Shown: positions 1 through 7,680 of the stretch, piece after piece | How the letters are laid out: every line of letters starts with the position of its first letter | How positions within the stretch are numbered: position 1 is the stretch's first letter | NCBI RefSeq assembly: GCF_014649955.1 | Contig: NZ_BMUA01000045.1 | Coordinates: 1-39,760, forward strand | Source: Streptomyces violascens | GTDB lineage: Bacteria > Actinomycetota > Actinomycetes > Streptomycetales > Streptomycetaceae | DNA length: 39,760 nt | Reading direction: 5' to 3' | The notes under the pieces: generated by a model | What the model was told of the DNA's origin: nothing | The model's input: the letters and a program-made list of their open reading frames with translations, nothing else | Database searches by the model: none | Position numbers and translations under genes: made by a program

Positions 1-330
1 CCCGCGGAGCGGGTCCCTCAGCGCTGCGCGCTGAGCAGGGAACCGCCCCGCTCCGCGGGGCGGTCACCAGCTCGCTGCGCTCCCTGGTGAACTGCATTGC
101 TGCGCAATGCAGTTGCCTCGCTTTGCTCGGCTGGCCCCTTCGGGCCGTGAAGTCCCGCGCTTCGCTTGGGACTTGGCCTCGCGTTGCTCGGCCTGGGCGG
201 GCTCGCTGCGCTCCCCCGCCCAGGCTTTCCGGCTCCGCCTCCAAGCCCTGGCCCGCTCCGCAGGCCCATCTGGCTACGAAGTGGGGCTCTGGGCGTCTTC
301 TCTTCGGGCCCAGAGCCCCGGTCGCGGGAC
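1..330. repeat. Linear replicon telomere (archetypal Streptomyces end)
   Basis: The sequence begins with palindrome I (1-13, CCCGC-GGA-GCGGG), the opening shared by archetypal Streptomyces chromosome ends. Perfect hairpins follow: 17-24/28-35 with a TGC loop; 43-51/55-63 with a TCC loop; arms CACCAG/CTGGTG at 65-89; 91-100/104-113 with a TGC loop; AAGTCCC/GGGACTT at 150-174; 191-201/214-224; and 283-294/308-319. TGC loops on this strand become GCA loops on the complementary 3' overhang, the sheared-base-pair fold known for these telomeres. In Streptomyces such ends carry a covalently bound terminal protein (Tpg) and are completed by end-patching with Tap. Short reading frames here are by-products of the palindromes. 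Confidence 0.95.
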
Positions 331-726
331 CTAACCCACGGTCAATCCCTCGGCGGACTTGCCGCGTTCAGCACGGAACTCATCCAGAAACTCGAAGAAG
401 AGCTCCATCGCATCCCTACCGGCCGTCCCTGCCGCACGCTCGATCTCCACCGCCCAGCCCAGCTCGCTGGGAAACGCCATCCCCAAGTGCCCCCACAGCC
501 ACTCGGCAAAAGGCCCACCGGCACCGCTCATGACGTCGAGCTCCTCATCGACACCATGAACCTCCAACGCCGTCCGGTACCCCGCCAGCATGGAATCCAG
601 ATGCTGCAACGAGCCCCGCCGCACCCAGACCCCCGGACGCGCCCTCACCTGCTCCAACAGATCATTCACACTGCGCAACTCGCCAGACCGCCGCACAGCC
701 GGCCGCGCATCCCCCGTCTCCGCCAT
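331..726 (-). CDS. Conserved telomere-proximal hypothetical protein
   Basis: A 131-residue acidic, soluble protein starting MAETGDARPA, with a plausible GTG start 12 codons upstream at 762. It has no signal peptide or membrane segment. A conserved-looking core runs from ELRSVNDLLEQVRARPGVW through GGPFAEWLWGHLGM to AMELFFEFLDEFRAERG. The many Leu, Glu and Trp residues and the small size recall polymorphic-toxin immunity proteins, but I do not recognise a named family. It is the first gene inside the telomere and reads towards it, ending exactly where the palindromes stop. Codon use is normal for the organism, so the gene appears real. Function is unknown. Confidence 0.75.
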   Translation of the reverse strand: MAETGDARPAVRRSGELRSVNDLLEQVRARPGVWVRRGSLQHLDSMLAGYRTALEVHGVDEELDVMSGAGGPFAEWLWGHLGMAFPSELGWAVEIERAAGTAGRDAMELFFEFLDEFRAERGKSAEGLTVG

Positions 727-776
727 GGCCTCCACCCTACCGACGGACACGGGAACATTCACAGCCGACCGACTGG

Positions 777-1019
777 CTACGAGGGGCTGGTGACCTCTGC
801 GCGTTCGAAGGTGAGAGTCCAGCGCTGACGCGGGGTAGCGGGATTCTCGTGACGGCTGGTCAGCTTCCAGCCCTCGGACTCGATCGCCGTGATATACCGC
901 TGCTGAATCTGCTCAGCGGAAGCAGCCAGCGTGTGCACATAGGTGGCATCGCCCCGCTCCCGCGCGGCAATCGCACCCTTCCTCATCTGCTGGTGTCCCC
1001 AGTTCTTGAACCATCCCAT
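777..1019 (-). CDS. Small conserved hypothetical protein
   Basis: An 80-residue protein starting MGWFKNWGHQ and ending FERAEVTSPS. The ATG is preceded by a strong GGAGGGG ribosome-binding site about six bases upstream. It has no signal peptide or membrane helix. The middle (ARERGDATYVHTLAASAEQI) is predicted to be helical, and the end (GWKLTSRHENPATPRQRWTL) looks like a beta-strand pair. It lies head-to-tail with the gene at 331-726 with a 14-50 bp gap depending on that gene's start, so the two are probably co-transcribed towards the telomere. I know no function for it. Confidence 0.75.
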   Translation of the reverse strand: MGWFKNWGHQQMRKGAIAARERGDATYVHTLAASAEQIQQRYITAIESEGWKLTSRHENPATPRQRWTLTFERAEVTSPS

Positions 1020-1442
1020 ACTGCACCCCTCCCCTTGGCGGGCCGGACCCTCATGGCCGACACCCGCCAGACCATAGCCCGGTACAGGTACTGCACCTGT
1101 ACCGGGCGGCTCAAAGCCGGGGGTGGGGGACGGGGCCGGGCTGGCGAGCCCGCACGGGGCCCTTTATCCCCGGCGCCGGTTAGGCCGTAACCACCCCCGC
1201 GCAAACCGGGAGGTTCAACCGTTGAGTCTCCAGTGCTAGATGCTCCGGAACCGACCCCGTCCCCCGCGACAGTAACCACCACCACTGACACCGCCGGAAA
1301 CAAACCGCTTACGCCCTGCCGCCCGCTTGAGCCAGCACGACCGCCTCAGAAATGATGCAGCATGTAGACTCTATGGATCTTGATGGATGCCCCCGGGACT
1401 CCCACCGGCCTGTCACAAGCCGCGTCACCAAAATGACACCGC
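1020..1442. other. Intergenic stretch, no gene seen
   Basis: No frame has convincing coding character. It holds the perfect hairpin at 1077-1107, listed separately, and a somewhat AT-richer patch around 1345-1385 that could hold a promoter. Nothing else recognised. Confidence 0.5.
1077..1107. promoter_or_regulatory. Perfect 13-bp inverted repeat (operator or terminator)
   Basis: GCCCGGTACAGGT (1077-1089) is repeated inverted as ACCTGTACCGGGC (1095-1107) around a 5-base spacer ACTGC. It lies about 60 bases upstream of the ATG at 1019, on the promoter side of the telomere-proximal gene pair. The position favours a repressor operator. A terminator for the gene at 1443-1970, which reads towards it, is also possible, although there is no T-run. 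Confidence 0.6.
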
Positions 1443-1970
1443 TCATCCGCCGAGATCGGTCAGAGCCCAACGCCGGCGGCCGCCGCCCTCCTGGTCGGTG
1501 TCGGTCCCACAGGAAACCACTCCCCGACCGGTCACCTCGCGCAGCAGGCCCTCGTCTTCAGGGGCGTGGCCACTCTGGTGGGACAGGAGCAGGATCAGGG
1601 CCTGGTGGTCCTGATCGGCGAGGTGAAGGCTGATGCGGCGGCCGCCGTCGGTGAGGGCGGCGCGGGTCAGCAGGACGGTCACCTCGGTGATGCCCGCTTC
1701 CTTGCCGGCGTCGAGGCGGTAGCCCCACTCGGCGAGCTTCCCCACAACGTGCCGGGCTGCTTTCGCGGGTGTCCAGGGGGCGTTCTCCAGCGTCCAGTTC
1801 GCCGCCCGCCGGTTCGCAATCCGCGCCGCCAGGCGCGGCCGCACCGCGACAGCGGAGGCCGGCGTCGCGCCTTCGGGCCGCGGGGGTTCCACCGGCCTCT
1901 TCGGCAGGGGCGGGGTCTTCGGCGGAAAGTCGGGGCGATGCCCGTCCTCGGCGTCCAGCGGCGCTGCCAC
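1443..1970 (-). CDS. Hypothetical protein with proline-rich N-terminus
   Basis: A 175-residue protein from a GTG start at 1970. Residues 10-38 are a proline-rich linker (PDFPPKTPPLPKRPVEPPRP). Residues 58-175 form a globular part with NWTLENAPWTPAKAARH, WGYRLDAGKEAGITEVTVLL, GGRRISLHLADQDHQALILL and the tail REVTGRGVVSCGTDTD. The layout loosely resembles RsbW-like ATPase-fold proteins common in Streptomyces, but the N and G boxes are not seen, so this is only a suggestion. The last ~104 bp (1446-1549) recur, diverged, at 11302-11404 in a decayed copy. No good ribosome-binding site decides the start. Confidence 0.6.
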   Translation of the reverse strand: MAAPLDAEDGHRPDFPPKTPPLPKRPVEPPRPEGATPASAVAVRPRLAARIANRRAANWTLENAPWTPAKAARHVVGKLAEWGYRLDAGKEAGITEVTVLLTRAALTDGGRRISLHLADQDHQALILLLSHQSGHAPEDEGLLREVTGRGVVSCGTDTDQEGGGRRRWALTDLGG

Positions 1971-2355
1971 AACTGCCTCCCCACCAACGGGCGTTCCAGG
2001 GCCCGCGGGGGCCCGTGGCGCTCAGCGTAGACCTCCCCCCGGACACCAGGAGAGCAAACGCATCCAGCCGCATCAGGACCCGCGCTTCCCCGTAGCCGGC
2101 CCAGCCCAAGCGGGAATGCCCTGCCTGCCAGAGGTGGCCGGTAGGCAGCAGACTCCGGTGACACAGAAGGCCCGCCGACGACCCGCTTCAGCAGTTCGTG
2201 GGGTCGACCAGGCATGGTCGACGGAATGACGGGCCGGGGCGCGGCCCACTTCCGCGAACGCGTAGCCAGTACGTCGTCCGCGAGGGCCACCTCCGTGTCC
2301 CCCCGCGCCCCTATGGAGGAGGTCGCGGTCGACGGCACGGCCGACGATGGGACTG
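1971..2355. other. Intergenic stretch, no gene seen
   Basis: 385 bases between a gene reading left and the stop of the gene at 2356-3414. Reading frames are open only because of high GC and show no family resemblance. Two GTCGAC palindromes flank AGGCAT near 2200-2220. Nothing else noted. Confidence 0.45.
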
Positions 2356-3414
2356 TCAACTGTTCCGGCGTGCCCACTGCGCGGCCCGGACCGTTCCCTC
2401 CTGAATGTCCTGTCGGGGCAGTTGGAGGTCGAAAGCGTCGTCCAGGGCGTGGAAGTACAGCTCGAACTCGCCGGTGAGTTCGGGGTGATCCAGTTCGGCG
2501 CGGCGTATGGCCTGGTTGAGGAAGTCGAGCTGACCGCCTCTGAAGTAGGGGGTACGACCGCGGTCGTACCCGATCAGCTCCAGGGTGCCCCAGTCGTCGT
2601 CGATGTGGCAGCCGTCGCGCATGTAGTCGAAGGTGTAGATGGCCTTCGCGGAGGTGGCGCTCAGGTGCACCGTCTCGGTGACGCCGAGCCGGGCAAGTGC
2701 CTCAAGGCCGGGCCCCGAGCCGGGTATCTCGTGGTACATAAGGAACGCCCAGGTGCCGGCCTGGCCGAAGCAGCAGGTCTCCCAGACGATGTCCCAGTCG
2801 CCGAAGGCCCCACCATCCATGCCGGGCAGGTCCACAGCACGGGTACCAGCGGCGATCTGTGCAGGGTCGGCTCCGTGGAGCAGGGCGATCTGCTCGGCGT
2901 CGATGTTCTCGCCCCGGAAGAAGGCGAGGTGGGTGTAGGGGTCCTGCTCGCGCCAGCTGCCGGCGATCCAGGCGAGGCGCTCCAGCGGGTCGCGTCCGCA
3001 CGGCCGAGAGGGCTGCGTACCGTCCATGCCGCCGTTGCGGAATCTGCTGCCCCAGACGGGGTCGATCCGGTCCAGCAACTTGGCCTGCCCGTCGACGAGA
3101 TTGGCCACCGGGCCAAGGCCCGGGGACCGGGCTGCGATGTGCTCGGCGAGTTTACGGACCGCGTCCTCGGCGGCGAAGTACAGCACCCGGTCCAGGTCCT
3201 GGGTGGCGAAGACCTCCCGGTAGGGACCGATGTGGCCGCGCGCCGTACCGTCGTCGTCCAGCACGAGGAAGAGAGGACCGTGCGGCTTGCCCACACGCTG
3301 TTCATACTGGCCAGGTGAGGTGCCAATGGGCGGAAGCATCGCGTCGTCGAGCACGTCAGAGCCCGCGATCGCCTGGTGCCAGGCCTGCTTGAGTGTGTAC
3401 GCCGATATCTGCAT
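2356..3414 (-). CDS. Conserved hypothetical cytoplasmic protein
   Basis: A 352-residue soluble protein. The ATG at 3414 (MQISAYTLKQ) was chosen over an in-frame start further upstream because the extra 54 residues have no protein-like character. There is no signal peptide or membrane helix. Recognisable blocks are PLFLVLDDDGTARGHIGPYR, AFFRGENIDAEQIALLHGAD, DGGAFGDWDIVWETCCFG, FDYMRDGCHIDDDWGTLEL and a C-terminal FELYFHALDDAFDLQL. The Trp/Asp-rich C-terminal half looks like a small-molecule-binding or immunity-type fold, but I cannot assign a family. It stands alone between intergenic DNA and a broken IS3 element. The protein itself looks intact. Confidence 0.7.
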   Translation of the reverse strand: MQISAYTLKQAWHQAIAGSDVLDDAMLPPIGTSPGQYEQRVGKPHGPLFLVLDDDGTARGHIGPYREVFATQDLDRVLYFAAEDAVRKLAEHIAARSPGLGPVANLVDGQAKLLDRIDPVWGSRFRNGGMDGTQPSRPCGRDPLERLAWIAGSWREQDPYTHLAFFRGENIDAEQIALLHGADPAQIAAGTRAVDLPGMDGGAFGDWDIVWETCCFGQAGTWAFLMYHEIPGSGPGLEALARLGVTETVHLSATSAKAIYTFDYMRDGCHIDDDWGTLELIGYDRGRTPYFRGGQLDFLNQAIRRAELDHPELTGEFELYFHALDDAFDLQLPRQDIQEGTVRAAQWARRNS

Positions 3415-3807
3415 GGCCGTCAGTATGGAACCCGGCACTGACACCACCGGTGTTGGGTGACGTGGCCCCCACTCGGACGGACGGCAAGTCAGCACCGCAG
3501 CGCGAGCACCGTACCGAGGACAAGCACCAAGACCGGGCCGAGCAAGGCGGCCAACCGGCCCACCGCACCCGCGCAACTGCGCGGGACAGCAGGACGGTTG
3601 AGCTGCCGACGCCTGCCTGCGCGGGTATCAAACGTCTGCCACGCCGGACTCAACGACCGGGCGGCATCAGCCGGTACGGCGGGGATGACAGGCGTACGGC
3701 CACGGGCGCGACAAAAGCCCGCAGGCAAAGCCAAATCCCGCGCCGGTCACCACAGGATTTGTCACCCCACAGGCATACAGCGAACCGACCCGGCGCGCGT
3801 ATCCGCG
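3415..3807. other. Decayed sequence between hypothetical gene and IS3 relic
   Basis: No intact gene. On the minus strand about 30 codons ending near 3489 encode a hydrophobic tail (VGRLAALLGPVLVLVLGTV), possibly the C-terminus of a lost membrane protein. The rest shows no coding pattern. Confidence 0.35.
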
Positions 3808-4464
3808 CTACGCGTACCGGCGCGCGCCGTGCCCCGGGCCGGAGCGGGACTGTGCGGGGTGCGCGGCCGTCGACGTTGCCCGCTTCGACTTCGACGGCGA
3901 GGTGGTCGAACTCCTCCTGCACCACTTCGGCACTCTCGCCCGTGCCACACCGCCGACGAACAGCAGGCGCACGCGCTCCTGCGCCCCGTTCGTGGCCCGA
4001 GCCTGGTAGCCCACGATCCGGTTGCTGAAGACATCCTTGATCGCGCAGAGATACAACTTGCCTTCGCTGGTGGCATGTTCGGTGATGTCGGCCAGCCACA
4101 GCCGGTTCTGTCCGGTCGCGGTGAAGTGGCGGCTCACGAGATCGTTGTGCACCGGCGGCCCGACCTTCCTGCCCCGGCCACGTTTCTTGCCGAACACGCT
4201 CCACCAGCGGTTGTCCCGGCAGATCCGCCACGCGGTCCGGTCCGCCATCCCGGCCCCGGCACCACGCGCTTCATCGGCAAGGAACCGGTAGCCGAACTCC
4301 GGGTGGTCGCAGTGGGCGTCGAACAGCGCATTCGCGCGGTATGCCTCCTCCAGCACGGCGTCGGCAACCGGCCTGCCGAGCCAGCGGTAGTAGGGCTGTC
4401 TGGCGAGCTTGAGCACCCGGCACGTCACCGTAACGGGCACCCCGTCCACGGCCAGCTCCTTCAC
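3808..4464 (-). pseudogene. IS3-family transposase OrfB, C-terminally broken
   Basis: The first ~165 residues are typical IS3 OrfB: a helical N-terminus (LARQPYYRWLGRP), then FDAHCDHPEFGYRFLADEA, the HTH-like TAWRICRDNRWWSVFGKK, and the RNase-H-like start RLWLADITEHATSEGKLYL carrying the first catalytic Asp, followed by CAIKDVFSNRIVGY. From about residue 168 the sequence turns into a basic, Arg/Ser-rich string unlike the family, and the second Asp and the Glu of the DDE triad are missing. The protein is also about 80 residues short. It is therefore a non-functional fragment, broken by frameshift and deletion. It overlaps orfA by four bases. Confidence 0.85.
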
Positions 4465-4799
4465 GAGCGGGTAGCTCCTTTTCCCGGCAGATGCGCCTGC
4501 GACAGATAGGCTGCCGCCCGGCGCAGAACCTCGTTCTCCTGCTCCAGCAGCTTGATCCGCCGACGAGCTTCCCGCAGTTCCGCGCTCTCCTGGCTGGACG
4601 TTCCGGGCCTGGATCCGTCATCGATGTCCGCGCGGCGCAGCCATTCCCACAGCGTCATCGGATGGACGCCGAAGTCCTTGGCCACCTGCTCGACCGTCAC
4701 GCCGCCGCGGTTCCTCGCGACACGCACGACGTCCTCGCGGAACTCTTCCGGATAAGGCTTCGGCACAGCGACATCCTTCTCACCCACCCCACAGAGCAA
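4461..4799 (-). CDS. IS3-family transposase OrfA
   Basis: A 112-residue protein, close to the usual OrfA length. It has an N-terminal helix-turn-helix (PEEFREDVVRVARNRGGVTV then FGVHPMTLWEWLRRADID) and a C-terminal leucine-zipper-like coiled coil (ELREARRRIKLLEQENEVLR) that in this family dimerises and joins OrfB after programmed frameshifting. A shorter start at VPKPYPEEF is possible. The gene is intact, but its partner orfB is dead, so the element cannot move on its own. OrfA alone may still bind related IS ends. Confidence 0.85.
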   Translation of the reverse strand: MLCGVGEKDVAVPKPYPEEFREDVVRVARNRGGVTVEQVAKDFGVHPMTLWEWLRRADIDDGSRPGTSSQESAELREARRRIKLLEQENEVLRRAAAYLSQAHLPGKGATRS

Positions 4800-4856
4800 G
4801 CCAGTTCAGATGTCACCCGATCGTGCGGCAGACCCGCGGTCGGCCAGCACCCGCGA

Positions 4857-5894
4857 CTACGAGGTGGCTTCTGCGACTACGACGTACAGCGTTACTGCGG
4901 CGAAAAAGGGTCCCGTAGCGAGATGGTCTAGCCACCTCTGCGATGCCAGGGTGGGCAGGTAGCCCGCGGACACGGCGCGCTCGGTATTGCGCTGAATGCC
5001 GAGGACCTGGTCTGCGGCCTGAAGTTCACGAAAGACCGAGGTGATCGGGACGACGGTCGGCACGGTGAATCCCGCATCCAGCGCGAGCCGGGCCAGCTGA
5101 CGGCCAATGACCCCGTTGCGTACGATTCTGTCCGTCACGTGGCGGGTGTAGGCACGCGAGACTTCAAGGTCGGGGTAGTCGATGGTCAGCGAATCCCAAT
5201 CGGGTTCGCCCATGACGAGTCTGCCGCCTGGGCGCAGGACACGCCGGGCCTCTGCAAGTGCCTGGGCCGGGTCCGCCACGTGCTGGAGCACGCGGTCGGT
5301 CCGGGCACGGTCGATGCTGCCGTCTTTGAGCGGGAGCGTGTGGATGTCGCCCAGGTCTACCTCGACACCGGGCAGATTTTCCGTACGCCTGCGTGCTTGC
5401 TCAACCATCTTCTGGCTGGAGTCGATGCCGATCACCCTGCCCGAAGGGCTGACCGCCTTGGCGAGAATGCTGAGATCTGTGCCCGGTCCGCAGCCCAGAT
5501 CGAGTGCGGTCTCACCGGGCCGGGCATCCAGCGCGTCGAGCATGACGCTCTTGTAAGAACGCGCCGCGTCCGTCACGGCCAGTTGATCGAGGTAGCTGAC
5601 CTCGTCAGGAACAGCGCTCTCAAATACACGCCCGGACAGGCGGGCCATGGAGTGCGCCTCACGCTCAAGCAGCTCCCGCCCCGCGGGCGTGAGGCAGAAC
5701 GGGCGTTGGCGGCCCTTTTCCTCCAGAGGTTTCACCAGTTGCTTCGCCTCCAGACGGGCCAAGGCTCCATAGAGGCTCCCGGGCCCGAGGCGGTGACCGG
5801 AGACCTGCTCGATGGCCGCGTTGATGGCGTACCCGTGCAGCGGCCCGTCGGCCAGTGCGCACAGCACGAGCATTTGGGCGTCGTTGGTGCGCAT
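4857..5894 (-). CDS. PadR-type regulator fused to SAM methyltransferase
   Basis: A 345-residue protein with ATG at 5894 and a GGAGAAA site six bases upstream. Residues 1-85 are a PadR winged-helix domain (QMLVLCALADGPLHGYAI, GPGSLYGALARLEAKQLV, PFCLTPAGRELLE). Residues ~105-290 are a class I SAM-dependent methyltransferase: motif I LDLGCGPGTD at 131-140, acidic GRVIGIDSSQKMVEQA, DIHTLPLKDGSID, and the post-motif RRVLRPGGRLVMGEPDW, as in UbiE-like enzymes. PadR proteins normally carry only a helical dimerisation tail, so replacement by an enzyme domain is unusual. The gene faces a cis-prenyltransferase gene across a 33-bp palindrome that is a likely PadR operator. I infer autoregulation plus control of the prenyltransferase; the methyl acceptor is unknown. 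Confidence 0.85.
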   Translation of the reverse strand: MRTNDAQMLVLCALADGPLHGYAINAAIEQVSGHRLGPGSLYGALARLEAKQLVKPLEEKGRQRPFCLTPAGRELLEREAHSMARLSGRVFESAVPDEVSYLDQLAVTDAARSYKSVMLDALDARPGETALDLGCGPGTDLSILAKAVSPSGRVIGIDSSQKMVEQARRRTENLPGVEVDLGDIHTLPLKDGSIDRARTDRVLQHVADPAQALAEARRVLRPGGRLVMGEPDWDSLTIDYPDLEVSRAYTRHVTDRIVRNGVIGRQLARLALDAGFTVPTVVPITSVFRELQAADQVLGIQRNTERAVSAGYLPTLASQRWLDHLATGPFFAAVTLYVVVAEATS

Positions 5895-5937
5895 GGTTTC
5901 TCCAGCTGTGGTCGGTCTCCGGAATGCGTTCCTATGA

Positions 5938-5970
5938 TGCTACACAGCGCGTAGTACGTGCTGCGTAGTA
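5938..5970. promoter_or_regulatory. 33-bp palindrome, probable PadR operator
   Basis: TGCTACACAGC (5938-5948) and GCTGCGTAGTA (5960-5970) are inverted copies with 9 of 11 positions matching. The 11-base spacer is itself nearly symmetric around GTAC. A further TTCCGTAGT (5971-5979) and its inverse ACTACGGA (about 6036-6043) add outer half-sites. The site lies in the divergent promoter region between the PadR-methyltransferase gene and the prenyltransferase gene. A TATGAT at 5933-5938 could be a -10 element covered by the operator. Confidence 0.65.
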
Positions 5971-6129
5971 TTCCGTAGTGGTGAAACGACGGACGCCGAC
6001 TGCACGAGTGCTCGGCCTGGTTCCTCCGGGCTAGTACTACGGACGACGCCGGAGACCGCGACGAACCGGCCTCTGAAGCGCACCAAGAACTTCCGTCTTT
6101 GCCCTGGACACCATGCGAAAGGCCTCACG

Positions 6130-6906
6130 ATGCGCATCGCCGATCTCCCCTACGCCCTGTACGCCCGTCGGCTGCGACGGCAGACCGCAGCGGGGCCGCT
6201 GCCCAAGCACATCGGCCTGATCATGGACGGAAACCGCAGATGGGCCCGCCAGATGGGCATGGCCAACCCAAGCATCGGCCATCGGTACGGTGCCGAACAC
6301 GTGGAGAACGTGCTGTCCTGGTGCGAGACGGCCGGCATCAAGCACGTGACGGTCTTCGTCTGCTCCACGGAGAACCTGCAGCGCCGCGGCGACACCGAGG
6401 TGTCCTTTCTCATGCAGGTGATTGAGCAGGTGGTGGCAGTTCATCTCGCTGGTCCTGACGCCCGCTGGCAGGTGCGCACAGCAGGAACCCTCGGCGCCCT
6501 GCCTGACTCCACGGCCCACGCCCTCAAGGAAGCGGTGGAGGCGACCCGCGGCTGCACCACCGGATCACAAGTGACTCTTGCCATCGGCTACGGCGGGAGG
6601 CAGGAGGTCATCGATGCCATGCGCGAACTGCTCCACGAACAGGCAGCAGCCGGAACCACCCTCGAAGACCTCGCAGCACGCCTGACGATGGACGACATCA
6701 CCCGTCACCTCTACACGGCAGGACAACCTGACCCAGACCTCGTCATCCGCACCAGCGGAGAACAGCGCATGTCGAACTTCCTCCTGTGGCAAAGCGCCTA
6801 CTCGGAGCTGTACTTCTGCGAGGCCTACTGGCCAGCCTTCCGAGAGATCGACTTTCTGCGGGCCCTGCGCAGCTATTCGGCCCGGCAACGCCGCTACGGC
6901 GCATGA
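6130..6906 (+). CDS. Isoprenyl (cis-prenyl) diphosphate synthase, UppS family
   Basis: A 258-residue enzyme with ATG at 6130 and GAAAGG upstream. Members condense isopentenyl diphosphate onto allylic diphosphates with cis geometry. Diagnostic motifs are HIGLIMDGNRRWAR with the catalytic Asp at residue 33, FVCSTENLQRR, the helical VTLAIGYGGRQEVIDAM, and the diphosphate-binding DLVIRTSGEQRMSNFLLWQS followed by SELYFCEAYWPAFREIDFLR. Length is normal. This is probably an accessory paralogue rather than the housekeeping UppS, since it sits in a telomeric arm and pairs divergently with a regulator-methyltransferase. It could make a short-chain product such as Z,E-farnesyl diphosphate, or a specialised terpenoid. 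Chain length cannot be read reliably by eye. Confidence 0.9.
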   Translation: MRIADLPYALYARRLRRQTAAGPLPKHIGLIMDGNRRWARQMGMANPSIGHRYGAEHVENVLSWCETAGIKHVTVFVCSTENLQRRGDTEVSFLMQVIEQVVAVHLAGPDARWQVRTAGTLGALPDSTAHALKEAVEATRGCTTGSQVTLAIGYGGRQEVIDAMRELLHEQAAAGTTLEDLAARLTMDDITRHLYTAGQPDPDLVIRTSGEQRMSNFLLWQSAYSELYFCEAYWPAFREIDFLRALRSYSARQRRYGA

Positions 6907-7043
6907 GACAGACACCTCACGGTGCCAAACCGTCAAACGGCCGGGCCGCGCCGTCGAACACGGCGGTGGCGGTGGCGGTCCCTACGTCGGGTGGCCGTAC
7001 CGGAGGCCTCTAGGATCATGCTCTGGCCTGGGAGGGATACGAC

Positions 7044-7595
7044 ATGGTGATAGCAGCGTTGTCGCAGGTCCTGCCGACAGACTGTGGCGTCGACGAGCAC
7101 GTCGACTGGGCCGCGGCCGAAGCGAAGTGGGGATCCGGCTTCCCGCCCGACTTCATGGCATTCATGTCCGTTTACGGCGCCGGCAGCCTCACCCGGGACA
7201 TCGAGATCCTCCAACCCCTTTCCCCGGACTTCGAGGAGGAGACCGAGACCGCGCGCTACACCTGGGAGATGGAGGGTGGCCGGGAGGCACTCAATGTGGA
7301 CCCCTCCCACATCCTCGCCTGGGGCGCCACGGGCGGCGGAGACATCCTGGGCTGGTTGACCACTCACGCGGATCCTGAAGCGTGGCCTGTCCTGGTCTGG
7401 GAACGAGGATCGGCGGAGTTCAGGATCCACGCGTGCGGCATGACCGAGTTCCTCCGCAAACTGCTTCTGGACGAGTTCCCCACCTACCCCATCAACATTG
7501 ACCTTAGGTCCGCCGACTGGCGCTTCGTGCACTGGTCCGTGGCACGTGACCGCCGTCGTGCGGGCCTCGATACCCACACAGGCCTGCCGCAGTAG
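7044..7595 (+). CDS. SMI1/KNR4 (SUKH) family protein
   Basis: A 183-residue protein with ATG at 7044 and a strong GGGAGGGA site upstream. The SUKH fold signature is visible: an N-terminal helix with VDWAAAEAKWGSGFPPDF, then MAFMSVYGAGSLTRDIEIL, a central HILAWGATGGGDILGWL and VLVWERGSAEFRIHACGMTE ahead of the C-terminal helix EFLRKLLLDEFP. In bacteria this superfamily supplies immunity proteins against contact- or secretion-delivered toxins. No toxin gene is seen beside it. The gene at 7681-8382 follows after 85 bases on the same strand and may be co-transcribed. Confidence 0.8.
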   Translation: MVIAALSQVLPTDCGVDEHVDWAAAEAKWGSGFPPDFMAFMSVYGAGSLTRDIEILQPLSPDFEEETETARYTWEMEGGREALNVDPSHILAWGATGGGDILGWLTTHADPEAWPVLVWERGSAEFRIHACGMTEFLRKLLLDEFPTYPINIDLRSADWRFVHWSVARDRRRAGLDTHTGLPQ

Positions 7596-7680
7596 GCCAG
7601 GCCCAGCCGGGTCAGACCGCACTGACCGCCAGTACGGGCGGAGCAGCGAACGCCGCCTGTTCTCCATGAGGAAAGCTCCG

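Larger units (their letters stand above)
3800..4840 (-). mobile_element. Truncated IS3-family insertion sequence
   Basis: The head-to-tail orfA/orfB pair with a 4-base overlap is the IS3-family layout. The orfA end lies upstream of 4799 with candidate terminal sequence near 4810-4840. The other end is lost because orfB goes out of frame and then loses similarity before the final catalytic region. No target duplication could be identified. Confidence 0.75.

Noticed and set aside
18..334. Several overlapping open frames inside the first 330 bases
   Set aside because: They are by-products of GC-rich palindromes; no start signal, codon bias or family resemblance. The telomere explains the region.
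2347..3318. Long open frame on the plus strand opposite 2356-3414
   Set aside because: The minus-strand protein has sensible composition and structure; the plus-strand frame is its mirror in high-GC DNA.
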